The translations under genes and the position numbers were made by a program. A DNA stretch of 64,000 nt. Source: Palaemon carinicauda (lineage: Eukaryota > Arthropoda > Malacostraca > Decapoda > Palaemonidae). Shown one piece after another: positions 10,641 to 22,199 of the stretch. The notes below the pieces were generated by a model. It was not told the DNA's origin. It made no database searches and saw nothing but the letters and a program-made list of their open reading frames with translations. The DNA lies in contig NC_090728.1 in the NCBI RefSeq assembly GCF_036898095.1, forward strand, positions 92,594,648 to 92,658,647, in the 5' to 3' direction. The stretch's first letter is position 1; each line of letters starts with the position of its first letter.

Positions 10641-12395
10641 CTTTACTTAATTACTTACTTTTTCTTATACTTAATATATGTATAAACATTCTTTATGTTT
10701 ATGTATATATTTGGGTATAGAAATTTAGTAAGTTTCCTTTTCAGGTTTGTGCTATGTGTGTGTATTGTATGACAACGTCACCGCATAGTTCCAGGCCACC
10801 GCGGTTTCATGTCAATGGGGCGCGGCCTCTCCCATGGTCCTTCGGTCGTTCCTTCGGCTTCCGATAATTCGGCCGCCATGGGGAATCGTCATCGCTGGAC
10901 TTTCTTCATTCATCTGTTTTCTCCGCTGTTCCTCCTTCCCTACGGGGAACTTGGACTCTCAGCGAAGGGAACGTGGGAGTTTAGATTGACTACGGTCTCT
11001 CTCTACTTGAGGTCGTTCACCCTTTTACTACTACTACGTACTATTACGGAAGCTTCTTTCCCGTGCGGGTTGAGTTGCTATTCCGTTTTATTTGTCTCAA
11101 TTATTTTTAATGAAATCTAATTGTATTTGTTAACTTTACAGCTTTCTGTGGAGAACTCTTCCCTTTGGGGTTCAGTGGTTCTTTCTATTTGTGAACATTC
11201 TTAGATGAATTACATAATTATAATTCTGTCATAATTCTGTTTTTGTTACAGTTCTCCGCCCTCCCCCTTCTCCCGTGAATGTCAGTGGGGGAGGAGGGCG
11301 CATACTTAATTTGTAATTCTTATGTTTACTCTTCCCTCGGGGTTTCTCTTCAGAGTTCCTCCCGGGGGAATTTTTTGTTAACTAATCATTTATTTTTCCC
11401 AGTTAACGATCCAGTTTTTCTTCGTTTGCCTAATGTGCCAACGAAGCAGAGCTGCCCTGTTTGTGCCTGGGGAGTCTGCTGTTGCTGCTGTCTCTCTAGA
11501 ACATCGTCATGAGCGTGTTCCCTTCTCTTAGAAGTTCTCCCGTGACAACTGTCAGCTCTTTACTTCATCTTAGAACGCTAAGGAGGTTCGCCTCCAGGGG
11601 TGGGTAACTTCCCTTCTGAGGGAGGTTCCCTTCCCAGGTGGAGTTTTTTCCCCTGCAGAGGGGGAACTTTTCATACCTTAATAATTCCTGGATGGGTTTT
11701 CCTGGTCCTCGGGCGGTTTTGCTCTTGGTGCTGATCGACCGCTCTTGTAACCATGCTCAAGGGGCTGAGGGGTTGCAAGGCCGGACCATGGAATTTCATG
11801 CGACTACTGTATGCTCTTGGGTCTGAGTGGTCCCACCTGCAGCTATGCTCAAGGGGCTGAGCAGCTGCAGGATCAATCTGGTGACCTCTCTCGTTCGCGA
11901 GGGAGGCCACTCATAAGGACTCCTCTTCGGAGGATTGCTCCTTATAGGTCAGCTTGCTGATCCACGACCCTAAAGGGCGCCATCATCAGTGTCTGCTAGT
12001 CTCTTCTACGAAGTGTTCTCTCTCGTTCGTGAGAGAGGCCACTCATAGAGACTCCTCTTCGGAGGATTGTTCCTGTTTAGTCCAGCTGGCTGTTCGGTAC
12101 CTCTCCGCAGTTCGCCGTCTCCTAGACCTGCTGACCTGCCGTCTCCGTTTCTGGCTGCTGACGCTGTGGGCACCCACGCACCCCGTTCTCCAACGGACAC
12201 TGGTCCCTTCGGGGCAAAGGGGCTTTCTCACACTGTGAGTAAATCCCTTAAGCGCCAGGTATCCCCTGCGCGCAAGCGCTTGTCTACTGTTCCTGCAGTT
12301 CCTGAGACTTCCTTCCAGAGGAATCCTGTACCAGTCCTGAGTTAGCGCACAGGCGCTCACCAAAACTTCCAGTGCTGATCGTCGCCCTTCATCCT
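10641..12395 (+). promoter_or_regulatory. Long non-coding leader of B1 with repeated splice-acceptor-like motifs
   Basis: No convincing coding region. Four pyrimidine-rich tracts end in AG at 10744 ('TTCCTTTTCAG'), 11141 ('TTAACTTTACAG'), 11251 ('TTTTTGTTACAG') and 11402 ('TTATTTTTCCCAG'). B2 carries the equivalents at about 18302, 18546, 18666 and 18810, although the sequence between them has diverged. This suggests the leader is spliced, or once was. It is inference from motif conservation only. Confidence 0.4.
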
Positions 12396-12895
12396 AGCGC
12401 AACGATCTTCTTTTGCGCGCTAGCGCTGACGATCTTCTTTTGCGCGCTAGCGCTGACGATCTTCTTTTGCGCGCAAGCGCCGACGATCTTCTTTTGCGCG
12501 CAAGCGCCGACGATCTTCTTTTGCGCGTAAGCGCCGACGATTTTCTTACGCGTACAAGCGCCGACAATCTTCTTTCACGAGCGAGCGCTGACGATCTTCT
12601 TACGCGCGCAAGCGCCAACGATCTTCGAGCGCCGTCGATCTTCTTACGTGCAAGCGCCGATGATCTTCTTGGCGGACGATCTTCTTTGGCGCTCTAGTGC
12701 TGACGATCTTCCTACGCACATAAGCTCCGACGATCGTCCGCGCGCAGACTCCGATGGTTCCCCGCACCAACGATCTTCTTACGCGCGCAAACGCCGACGA
12801 TCTTCTTGCGCGCACAAGCGCCGAAGATCTTTAAGTGCCGTCGATCTTTAAGCGCTGTCGATCTTCTATCGCGCACAAGTGCCAACAACCTCGTA
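12396..12895 (+). repeat. 27-bp minisatellite in B1
   Basis: Units of about 27 bp ('GACGATCTTCTTTTGCGCGC' plus 7 bp) are regular to about 12640 and degenerate to about 12895. In the plus frame from 12413 they read as a 9-residue repeat 'RASADDLLL'. Period 27 keeps the frame. Confidence 0.85.
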
Positions 12896-12953
12896 TGCGC
12901 GCCGACATTTTCACGGGCTCTTCATTCTGTTCCTGCACGTCAATCTGATTCCT

Positions 12954-14663
12954 GCTCACCCTATGATGATGGAGGAAGGTTTTGAAACCTGGTCCCCCAT
13001 CGAGGAACTCCCACGCTCCCCTCCAGCGCCTAAAGCTACGTTTCCGTCTGTCTTCCTACAGCCCTCTTCTTCCATCGAGCTACGCGTGGACCCATCAACA
13101 ACGCGGCACGAGTCAGGCCCGTCGGTGAGAACATGCAAGTCGTCGGGCTCCTCGGTCGAAGCCTACTCTTGCTCCTCGGAAGACGGAGCCCCGAGGGACC
13201 ATAGGAGACGTCGTGAGAGGTCCCGCAGGAGACGTTCTCGCTCCCGCTCCAGATCCCGCCACGGGGGTAGGCGCTCTAGATCCCCCAGGAGGAAGTTTAG
13301 GAGAAGTGACTCCCCGGGGGAAGAATGGGTCGTCATCCCTTTTAGCAAACTTCTCGAGATGTCAGCAGTTCCGGGCCCCTCGAACTGGCTCCCAAGGGCT
13401 CGCTCACCAGTGAGGTAAGTATCCAGCGGCAGATAGGATCGACGGAGGGAGTCGTCTCTTCAGGTCCCAGCGGACAGGCATAAGTCCGCGAAGGTTCCGA
13501 CTCCATCCGCCCAGGGGAGAGAGTCGCCCCTTCGGTCTGGCAGCTGCGTCCCGACCTCCAAGTCAATGTCGAGTCGGCAGGAACGAGACAAGCAACTCCC
13601 TTGGATGAGCAAGCCCGCATCTACCTGGACCTCCTTAAGCAGGGATAACTCCAGGACGGAGGCCTCCGTCCTGACGGCGATGCCCATCCTACGCCCTGAG
13701 CCGCCGAAGTTGGACCATTCCAAGATGTTTCCTCCCCCCCTCCGCGCGGCGACCTCCGTCACTGGCAGCGGAGCTTCCTACGGAGGAAATGGACGACAAC
13801 GTAGAAGGTTCAGCAGCAGAAGTTTCGCCCTACAGGAGGGTAATAGGACTCATTAGGAGGCATCACAGACTGGACGGACCCGAGCCCTCCTCCGACGAAG
13901 TCTGGCTCTCGAGCCTCAGCAGGCTGGTTGATGCCCCGGTGCAGCAGAGACCCTCGCTAGTCCTCCCTTTGGCTAGGGATGTTAGGCTGGGTAGGGCTCA
14001 CGTGGACAAGATCGTTGCCAACCATGCAGAAGCCCCCAAGACCCAGACCTCCTCCAAGCTTCTTCAAGACCTAAAATCCCAGAGCCGGTTTTACCTTTCT
14101 GAAGGGCATCGCGCAGGTCCCTGTACTGTGGAGCCTGCAATCGCCATCCTGGGACAAGGAGCAGCTGAAGAGAGGGCTACTACCACCCCAATCTGTTTCT
14201 CCCCTTCAGAAGCTGCCATGATGGAGGAGATAGCCAAGGACCTGGTGAATGTTTCCTCGTGGCTGGATTGGTGGGCCTCCACACTGGTAGGCTTCCAGTC
14301 CTCCTACGATCTCACTATCCCGGAGAACCAGGCCTTACTGAAGGAGCTAATTAGCTCGGGAGGTAAAGCCCTTAAGTTTCTCTCATACCAATCCATCGCG
14401 CAGGCCGCCAATTGGTTCTGCGGAAAAGGGACATGCTGCTCAACAAGCTTGTAAGGAGGCTGCCGGACAGAGAAGCGAGGTCCCTGAGGAGCCTACCCCT
14501 GTGGGATGACTCAGTTTTCCCCCTGAAGGCAGTGGAAGAGATGGTAGAGAGGGTCAGGAAGCTGAAGGATACTGGAGACTCCAGACCCACTCCAGCGAGA
14601 AGACCTACCCATAGAAGGGCACCCTCCGACACCTCCCTTCCTCCTTGTGCCTCACCTAGTTAA
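12954..14663 (+). pseudogene. DIRS-B1 gag, broken
   Basis: 'MMMEEGFETWSPIEELPRSP' starts a block ending at 13418 that is rich in Arg/Ser ('RRRRSRSRSRSRHGGRR'), probably a basic nucleic-acid-binding region. A second block, 13789-14454, has 'SSDEVWLSSLSRLV' and 'VNVSSWLDWWASTLVGFQS', resembling the capsid-like part of the other gags ('FLDWTLG' in A and D). A third frame, 14412-14663, continues with 'NKLVRRLPDREARSLRSLP'. Gaps between blocks hold stops in every frame. The RS run is not evidence for a host SR splicing factor, because the whole region lies between the element's leader and pol. Confidence 0.65.
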
Positions 14664-14832
14664 CCCAGGAGAGACGCCCCTACTACGGCCTGGGCTCACT
14701 CTTCGCAGCCCTCCCGTAGAGGAACGTCTTCATCCTTCAGGCCTTCCTAAGCGTCACCCAGAAGAGGTCATTCAGGCCGCGCCTCTAGAAGGAGATAGGG
14801 AGAGAGGCCCCCTACTCCTAACGAAGCCTTAG

Positions 14833-16722
14833 GTGGGGGAGTGCCTCAAATATTCTTGGCAAGCATGGAGAGACCACGGAGCAGATCCGTGGACCGTAGC
14901 AGTCCCGAAAGAAGGGTACAGGTTGCCCTTCCTGGCGAACCCCCCACCTCTAATGCCAGATCAACAGGCAGAGTGGTTGGCACCCAAGGACCCCTTAAGA
15001 AGGACGGCCCTACAAGAGGAGGTCTCTGCGATGCTGGCGAAAGGGGCGATAGAACCAGTCAAGAACCCGGGCCCGGGGTTCTAGAGCAGACTCTTCGTGG
15101 TGGAGAAAGCGACAGAGGGCTGGAGACCAGTCATAGACCTCTCGGCCCTCAACAAGTTCGAGTGCAAGACCGACTTCAAGATGGACACCCCGAAGTCAGT
15201 CCTAGCGGCCTTGAGGGAGGGGGACTTCATGATGTCCATAGACCTCAAGGACGCATACTGTACTTCCAAATCCCTGTTCACCCCTCCAGCAGGAAGTACC
15301 TAAGGGTGAAATGGGGTACCCAAGCGTTGCAGTTCAAGACCCTCTGCTTCGGTCTGTCCACAGCCCCTCAGGTCTTCACGAGGGTCTTCACAACAGTCTC
15401 AGCCTGGGCACACGAACAGGGCATCCGCCTGATTCGGTACCTGGATGACTGGTTGTTGCTTTCAGCCTCAGGGGAAGTACTGAGGGAGCAAGGTGCGAAG
15501 CTCCTGCGGTTCTGCAACGTCCTGGGTATCATCATCAACCTAGAGAAGTCCCAACTGATACCCTCCACCAGGATGACCTACCTCGGAATGGTCCTGGACT
15601 CCCGGTTGGCAAGAGCTTTCCATTCCACGGAGAGACTAGACAACTTGGACCAGATCCTCCGGCCCTTCCTGTCGGACCAGCCCAGGAGAGCCAAGACTGG
15701 TAAAGACTGATAGGCCACCTCGTGTTGGAGAAGCTAGTCCCCCAGGGGAGACTCAAACTCAGGGGAGTTCAGTGGAACCTGAAGGAGACCTGGAACCAGA
15801 GAGACTCCCCCCACAAGGTGGTCCCAGTGTTCCCGGAGACGAAGGAAGTCCTAAAGTGGTGGCTCGCCAGATCGAACACCATCAAGGGAATGCCCTTCGT
15901 AGCCGACCCTCTGGAGATGCTTCTGTTCACGGACGCATCCAAGAAGGGGTGGGGTGCCCATCTCCTCGGCAGGACAGCAAGAGGAAGTTGGACGGACGAA
16001 GAGAAAAACCAGCACATAAACGTACTAGAGATGATGGCAGTGCGAAGAGCGTGCCAAGAGTTCGTCCATCGGCTCCGGGGAAACACCGTGGCATGATGTG
16101 CGATAACGCCACGGTGGTGGCCTACATAAAGAAACAAGGAGGACTAAAATCGAAGGAGTTGTGCGTCCTCACGATGGGACTGCTGGAATGGGCCGAAGAG
16201 GAACAGATCAAGATCTCAGCAAGGTTCATTCCAGGGAAGAGAAACGTCCTGGCCGACGGCCTCAACAGAATGGGTCAAGTGGTAGGATCCGAGTGGTCCA
16301 TGCACCTGGAAGTGGCCAAGACCCTCATTCAGAAATGGGGATCGCCAGTGTTGGACCTCTTCGCAACGAGACTGAACGCACAGCTCCCCGTGTTTTGTTC
16401 TCCTGTGCCAGATCCAGAAGCGGCGTTCGAGGATGCCTTCCAGCACCCTTGGGACAACCTCGACGTTTATGCCTTCCCTCCCTTCGGGATGCTCAGACAG
16501 GTCCTTAACAGGGTGAGGTGAGCGAACAATCTGTGGATGACTTTGGTAGCGCCCTGGTGGCCGGAGAGAGAGTGGTTCGCGGATCTAAAGGAACTGGCGC
16601 GCCCTCCACCTTGGCCCCTTCCGGACAGGCCAGACCTTCTCCGGCAACCCCACTTTCAAAGGTTCCATGAGAACCCTCGGTCCCTCCGCCTTCACACGTG
16701 GAGGTTATCGAGCGTCTCCTGA
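14833..16722 (+). pseudogene. DIRS-B1 pol: RT and RNase H, broken
   Basis: RT starts 'WQAWRDHGADPWTVAVPKEG'. A TAG at 15082-15084 interrupts it. It continues 'GWRPVIDLSALNKFE', then a 4-bp gain near 15258-15262 shifts the frame right after 'SIDLKDAY'. The shifted frame carries 'TLCFGLSTAPQVFTRVF' and YLDD at 15438-15449. Further breaks lie near 15700 and 16095. RNase H has 'LLFTDASKKGWGAHL' near 15920 and 'CDNATVVAYIKKQGG' near 16100. The conserved C-terminal segment ('LDLFATRLNAQLP', 'DVYAFPPFGML', 'MTLVAPWWPEREWF') ends at 16722. Confidence 0.85.
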
Positions 16723-17744
16723 GGAAGGAGGGATATTCTTTGAGAACGGCAGCAAGGATGTCAGGGTATCTGAGGCGTTCATCAGCGGCAGTGTACCAGG
16801 CAAAGTGGGCCACATTCACTAAGTGGTGCGTCTCGAGGAACATCAAACCATTTAGGGCCTCCATTCCAGAGATAGCGGACTTCCTAGTCTATCTCAGGGA
16901 CGAGGTAAACATGTCCATCCCAGCCATCAAAGGAGTCTGGGCTGCTCTGGGTCAAGTCTTCCTCCTGAAGGGCATCGACCTGGGTGCCTCCAGACATATC
17001 TCGTTGCTCATCAGGAGCTTCGAACAATTGTGTCCCCCTCAAGCCAGTAGGGTGCCCCTGTGGGATGTGGACAGAGTCCTGAAGATGCTGTCAGAACCTC
17101 CCTTCGAACCCCTGAAGGACATCTTGGACAAGGAACTCACCCTCAAGACAGTTTTTCTGTTATCTCTGGCATCAGCAAAACGGGTAGGGGAGTTGCACAG
17201 ACTGTCGTACGAGGTGTCACACTCGAAGGGTTGGCGTGAGGCTACCTTCAGGTTCGTCCCATCCTTTGTGGCAAAGACTCAGAATCCAGCTGTTTGGGAT
17301 CCCAAGTTTGAAGGGTTCTCAGTGCCGGCAATCCCTCGATCGGACAACTCGAGGGACTTGCTGCTGTGCCCTGTCAGGGCAGTACGAAAATACTTAGAGA
17401 GGACAGCCAGACTTCGACCCGAGATCAAGAGTCTGTTCGTCTCCTCGGGACTAGTGAAGAAGCCAGTTTCCAAGAATACTAACTCCTTCTGGCTACGGCA
17501 GGTGATCGTCAGGGCCTATAGTAGTGCAGGGGTCCCCCTTCCAGGAAAGCCCAGACCCCACGACATTAGGGGTCTAAGCACTTCATTGGTATTTGAGAAG
17601 AATATGCCAGTTGGCCATATCCTGAGGGCAGGTACTTGGTCTAACTAGTCGACCTTCACAGGTCACTACTTGAAGGACTACTCGAGGAAGTCCCTGGACG
17701 GGTTCTCGGTAGGTCCCGTCATTTCTGCGCTCCAAACGGTTTAA
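16698..17744 (+). pseudogene. DIRS-B1 tyrosine recombinase, stop just before the catalytic Tyr
   Basis: A 316-codon open frame runs from 16698 to a TAG at 17646-17648. It shows the core-binding region ('SAAVYQAKWATFTKWCVSR') and the catalytic Arg in 'SAKRVGELH' (R162, codon 17181). H288 and R291 lie in 'PHDIRGLST' (17559-17570), and W314 lies in 'AGTWSN'. In the same frame after the TAG comes 'STFTGHYLKDYSRKSLDGFS', whose Tyr (17667-17669) fits the nucleophile of the family, ending at TAA 17742. Everything but the Tyr is therefore translated. It overlaps pol by 25 bp. The enzyme joins circular cDNA to the target (family knowledge). Confidence 0.85.
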
Positions 17745-17949
17745 AGGTGTAGCCCTAGTGATAACCGCGGGTAGTAAGTCCAAGAGACACAGGTTCCTTC
17801 CTTAACCCCCTTGTTCTTCCTTCCCCTGCTCCCTTACCGAAATGACTCCAGTAGTCCCATGAAACTGCCATGGGATACACTATCTTTGGAAGGACATGTC
17901 TCGTAGGATTTCTTGCAGAGGTGAGTTACTTAGACACTAAGATGGGTTT
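17745..17949 (+). other. B1 segment after the recombinase
   Basis: About 200 bp without coding signal. No inverted B end or ICR is visible, unlike the right end of B2. Confidence 0.5.
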
Positions 17950-18190
17950 GTTCCGTAACCGAAATACAAACCACGCTATTTACATTGGGTTTACCTTTCG
18001 GCGTAGCTGAAATGGCGAGCCATTAGAATTTAACGAGGGTGTATTACCCCCGCGCTAGTTAGCGGGGGGGTAGGGGAGTGGTAGCTAGCTACCCCTCCCC
18101 CCCTCACACACCGGTGAACTGCTCCACTTCACTTTTGGCTCGGACAATGGACAAACGTCTCTGTCTTTGTCCTCGCTTGGCAGCCATTGT
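17950..18190 (+). repeat. Left ITR of B2
   Basis: Same sequence as the left ITR of B1, with small differences. The inverse copy is at about 24745-24951. Confidence 0.9.
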
Positions 18191-19562
18191 TTGTTTTGTC
18201 TTTACTTAATCACTTACTTTTCTTTTACTGAATATATATGTAAAAATTTTTTCGTGATTATGTATATATTTGAATATAGAAATCAGTAAGTTTCCTTTTC
18301 AGAGTTTGTGCTTGTGTGTGTAGTGTACGATATCTCCGTGGAGCCCTCGGCAGTTAAGCCACCACGGTGTAATTTCATGGGTCGCGATCGAGTTTGACTA
18401 CGGTCTTTCTCTCTCTCTTTTGAGGTCGTTCACCCTTACTACGTTACTACTTCTGAGTAGCTTCCTTCCCGTGTGGGTGGGGTTGCTACGCCGTACGTTT
18501 TGTCTCAATTAGTTTATGAATCTAATTGTATTTGTTAATTTTTCAGCTTTTGTAGAATGATTCCTTTCGGGGTTTTCGTTCTTTTATTTTAGTGTTCATT
18601 CATTTTTAAAGTACATAATTACATAGTTACATAATTATAATTGTTATAATTCTGTGTTGGTTACAGCTCGCCTTCCGTGAGTGTAAGTGGTTGTGAGGGG
18701 ACGTGCCTGTTGTGTAATTCTTGTGTTCTTTTCCCTCGGGTTTCCTCTTCAGAGTCTTCCCGGGGGAATGAATGTTAACTAATGATTTTTGTTTTTTTTA
18801 TTTTTCACAGTTACCGATCTAGTTCGTTTCTGTAATGTGACAACGGAGTAAGCTGTCTTGTTGAGGCCTGGGGATTTGGCTGTTGCTGCCTCCCCTATAG
18901 ATCTTCGTCAGGGGCGTGTCTCCTTCTCCTGGAAGTATTCCCGTGACAATTGATAGCTCTCCAGTTCATTTTAGAACACTCAGGAGGCTCGCCTCCTTGG
19001 GTGGGTAACTTTCCTTCCGAGGGAAGTTTTCCTGTCCAGGCTTGAGTTTTTTCCCCTTTGGGGGGTTCTCCTCTTGCCTTTATTTCGTGTGACTATGCTC
19101 TTGATGCTGAGCGGTCGCACCTGCAGTTACGCTCAAGGGGCTGGGCAACTGCAGGAGCCCCTCTTCGGAGGATTGCTCTTTTTAGGTCACTGGCTGACCC
19201 GTCTCTTCTATGAAGTGTTTCGTTCGTGAGGGAGTACACTCATAGAGACTCCTCTTCTGCTGTTGTTGCTGTTGGCCGCCTTCGCCGTAGGCTCACCGTC
19301 CGCTTCGTCGTAAGGGCCTCCCATCTCCCTATAAGGGTGCTAAGAGGCGCCTTTTTGAATCTCCGTATGCAGCCTGCAGCTCCTACCTCCTTAGATCTCT
19401 CCGGGGATCGATCTCCAACGCCTTCCTGGCCTTCCGCCCCTGGTGCAGATGGACAGCAGTCTGACCTCGTCTTCCGACGGGTAACGGTCCCTTAAGGGCA
19501 AAGGGTTGCCTCCCACGGGGGTGCTTCCCTTGCGTGTCAGGGTTCCCCTGCGCGCCCTTCTG
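18191..19562 (+). other. Non-coding leader of B2
   Basis: Corresponds to the B1 leader, with acceptor-like motifs at 18302, 18546, 18666 and 18810. No coding region seen. Confidence 0.5.
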
Positions 19563-19690
19563 CAGTGTTAGCGCACAGGCTCTCTCCTGCTCAGTGTTAG
19601 CGCACAGGCGCTCTCCTGCTCAGTGTTAGCGCACAGGCGCTCTCCTGCTCATCAGCGTTTTCCTGATCACTAGCGCTCTCCTGTTCGACC
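19563..19690 (+). repeat. 29-bp tandem repeat in B2
   Basis: Three clear copies start at 19563, 19592 and 19621 ('CAGTGTTAGCGCACAGGC' and onward), then degrade. Period 29 does not keep a reading frame. Confidence 0.85.
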
Positions 19691-19889
19691 GCTCGCCAAC
19701 ACGCCGTCGCTTGCCAACGCGCTATCGCTTGCCAACGCGCCTTCACTCGCCTACGGGCCGTCTCTCGCCAAGACGCGCCATCACCCGTCAACGCGCCATC
19801 GCCCGTCAACGCGCCATCGCCCGCCTACACGCCATCGGTCTCCCGACCGCCTGCGCTCGCCCGCGCACATGCGCTCCAATGTTCGCCCT

Positions 19890-20132
19890 CGCACGAACCA
19901 ACGGTGTTTCCATCGCGCGAACCAACGGTGTTTCCATCGCGCGAACCAACGGTGTTTCCATCGCGCGAATCGACCGTGTTCCATGGCGCGAACCGACGGT
20001 GTTCCATTGCGCGAACCTGCGGTGTTCCATCGCGCGAACCGACGGTGTTCCATCGCGCGAACCGACGGTGTTCCATCGCGCGAACCGACGGGGTTCCATC
20101 GCGCGAACCGACGGTGTTCCATCGCGCGAGCG
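19890..20132 (+). repeat. 23/24-bp minisatellite in B2
   Basis: About ten units of 'GCGAACCGACGGTGTTCCATC'. Early units are 24 bp (starts 19894, 19918, 19942) and later ones 23 bp, so the repeat cycles through all frames. It sits where B1 carries a 27-bp repeat but with another unit. The long ORFs across it on both strands are by-products of the repeat. Confidence 0.9.
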
Positions 20133-20456
20133 CTGGCTTGTTTCCTGGAGTAGCCATTGCTTGCCTACGGGTCATCACTCGCCTGTGAACTATCAGATTA
20201 CGACCGCCAGCTCTCACCCTTCCAACCACGCTCGCCCTCCTTCTGCGCTCCCTCGCGCACTTTCGTCCACGCTCCTTCGTGCCCGCGCACTGGCGCGTCC
20301 ACGTTCGGCCACTCGCGAACCATTGATTTACCTTCACGCGAGCACCAGGGCGATTGCGACTGCGATTCCCGTTGGGGTTTCGCAACACGGCCAGCCTGGC
20401 GAGTCTTCTGGAACGCGTATTTCCAGAACACGGTCTTCACCCCGTAAACGCAGAGC

Positions 20457-22190
20457 ATGGCACGTGTAAGAGCAGGAAGAATCTTCAGAGAGGTCTGGGC
20501 AACATTCTTTCCAGAACCTGGGTTAGCCCTCCCTCCTCGTCATTCCCTGGAAGAGTCGTGCCAGGGGAATTTTTCCTTTCGAGATTTCTCCGTCGGGCAA
20601 GGGGTGACTGGTTTAGCCCTTCCTCTTCTCCGTCCCGTGGAAGGGGCTTACCAGGTCCTTTCCCTTCTCGGTTGCGACCCGAGGTTTTGTACAAGGAAGC
20701 TCCAGGAAGATCATAGGTACTTCCCTCCTCTCAGGCTCAAGCACCTTTGCGTTCCGTCGCCAAGTTTCAATCTTGCGGGCAAACTCGATGTTGGAGCATC
20801 TAGACGCAGTGACCAAGTGCTTCCCCTCGGGTGTCTCATCCGTGGATGTCGGCAAGCTCAGACACTCTTCCATTCTTGGGAAGAGCTTGTTTGAGCCCAA
20901 GGACAGAGACATGGACAGCTGTTGTGCGGAGGAAGTCGACTTCCGTTTTCACTCCTCCAAGGCGCTTTCTTCCAGACCCTGCAGGCCTCCATCGCCTCTT
21001 CTTTCAGCCTCGTCGGCCTAAGTTATCGGACCGGCTACAGCAGCTAAGACAAGGTGTACAATAGCAGTTCCCTCCTGTCAGGGACAGGTAGCACGGGAGG
21101 CTCTCCCGAGGAGGCATAATCCTAGAGGGAGCGGCAGAGTTCACAAACTCTAGGATTGGCAACCCCCCCTTGCAGGTCTCACGCTGGGAGGATGCCTAAG
21201 GTTACTCATCCGAATAACAGCTTCCCGATGCCGATTCCTGCACGATCTCCGTGATCAGCCAAGGATATCGCGCCTCGCTCTTACCATCTCTCCGTCTCTG
21301 TCAGCGAATCCAGTGTCACTGAACCTCTATGCCATGGGGCGGCAAGAGTTTTGCCCGTTTGGGCAGAAGGATCCATGCCTTAGGAGAAGGTCCTCCATAG
21401 GGTCGTCGACGGCTTCACCCCCCGGCTTCTTCAGCCGATCCTTTCTCGTAGGAAAGCATCCGAGACGGGAGTTCCGTCGTCGACCTCTCAGATCTAATCA
21501 AATTTGTCAAACAAACTTCGTCCAGCGTGGAACAGCAGAGTCGATCAGACTGGTAACGAGGCGACAGGACTCCTTAGGCTCTGGATCGGAAGGACGGATA
21601 CTTCCAGTTTCCATTCCAGGAAGCTCTTGGAATTCAGTCTAGACTACAGGTGTTCCTGCTCAAGATGCGGTGTGGCGATCCCGCCGCGGCATCGCAGGTT
21701 TTTCCTCAGAGAACTCTCTCTGCTTTCCTCATGGCCGCTCAGGAGTAGGCTTCCGCCTCCTTCGCTTTTTGGAGGTCTGGTCAACCCCGGTAGGCTTGGG
21801 TTCGACCTTCTTCAACACCGGGAAAAGCTTCCGGGTCTTTACCAAGAGTGAGGGATCATGGTAATTTGCTAGGAGCCTTCTCTACTTCTGCCTCAACATC
21901 TGGAGTATCTAGCCATGATATTGAGTCAACGGCCATACCACGTTGAAAACACCGCTTCTCGTCCGATCAGCGAAGTTAAGCAACGTTGGGTCTGGTCAGT
22001 ACTTGGATGGGTGACCGCCTGGGAACACCAGATGCTGTTGCCTCCTTCTCCGAGCCTTCCCTTCTGTTGACTGTGGCAAGGCTGAGGAGAGTCGCAGTAC
22101 CTGTTCTCAGTCAAGCAGAGCTTTCAGCCCTACCTTGGAACGTTTCCTGGGTCTCTTTTCCTCATTGTCCCGTCTAGAGTCCCGAACGGT
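20457..22190 (+). pseudogene. DIRS-B2 gag end and RT, heavily decayed
   Basis: No long frame survives. RT similarity is recognisable only in pieces: a 'VVDLSDLIKFVKQT'-like block near 21480-21520, a 'GYFQFPFQE'-like block near 21595-21625, and 'PQHLEYLAMIL' near 21890-21923. That last piece matches 'TRMTYLGMVLDS' of B1. The next expected piece ('RAFPS', against 'RAFHS' in B1) resumes at about 22052. The 5S rRNA copy sits exactly between the two. This split shows that the 5S DNA interrupts RT. Confidence 0.6.
21925..22043 (+). rRNA. 5S rRNA gene copy, inside the RT of B2
   Basis: The sequence starts 'GTCAACGGCCATACCACGTT' and runs through 'TTCTCGTCCGATCAGCGAAG', box A-like 'AGTTAAGCAACGTTGGGTC' and box C-like 'GGATGGGTGACCGCCTGGGA' to 'CACCAGATGCTGTTG'. 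Length is about 119 nt and the order of elements is that of animal 5S rRNA. The internal pol III promoter looks complete. The terminal stem (GTCAACGGC with GCTGTTGCC) is nearly intact, with likely changes in the 'CAGCGAAG' loop and the 3' end. There is no T-run directly downstream, so normal termination is doubtful. It is on the same strand as the retrotransposon. It could be a retroposed pseudogene or a gene-converted spacer copy. No other 5S copy lies in the window. Confidence 0.9.
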
Positions 22191-22199
22191 CGCCTCAGG

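Larger units (their letters stand above)
10392..17949 (+). mobile_element. DIRS retrotransposon B1, right end missing
   Basis: It starts with the B end 'GTTCCGTAACCGAAATAC', inserted in the A1 recombinase. It carries a long leader, a gag minisatellite, gag, pol and a near full-length recombinase. The expected ICR and right ITR are absent: the sequence passes from about 200 bp after the recombinase straight into the left end of B2 at 17950. B1 and B2 thus form a head-to-tail pair. Confidence 0.85.

Noticed and set aside
12394..12815. Minus-strand ORFs 'SSALARKRR' repeats
   Set aside because: Opposite strand of the B1 gag minisatellite.
12396..12895. CRISPR array
   Set aside because: Eukaryotic minisatellite without unique spacers; no cas genes; units are contiguous.
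13200..13300. RS-rich peptide as a host SR splicing factor
   Set aside because: It lies between a DIRS leader and DIRS pol with no RRM domain or splice sites; better read as gag.
19781..20388. Long minus-strand ORFs rich in 'RFARWN' repeats
   Set aside because: They arise from the 23/24-bp minisatellite being open in several frames on both strands; no domain.
21925..22043. Fully functional 5S gene
   Set aside because: No T-run terminator directly downstream, altered loop and 3' bases; called a gene copy without claiming activity.
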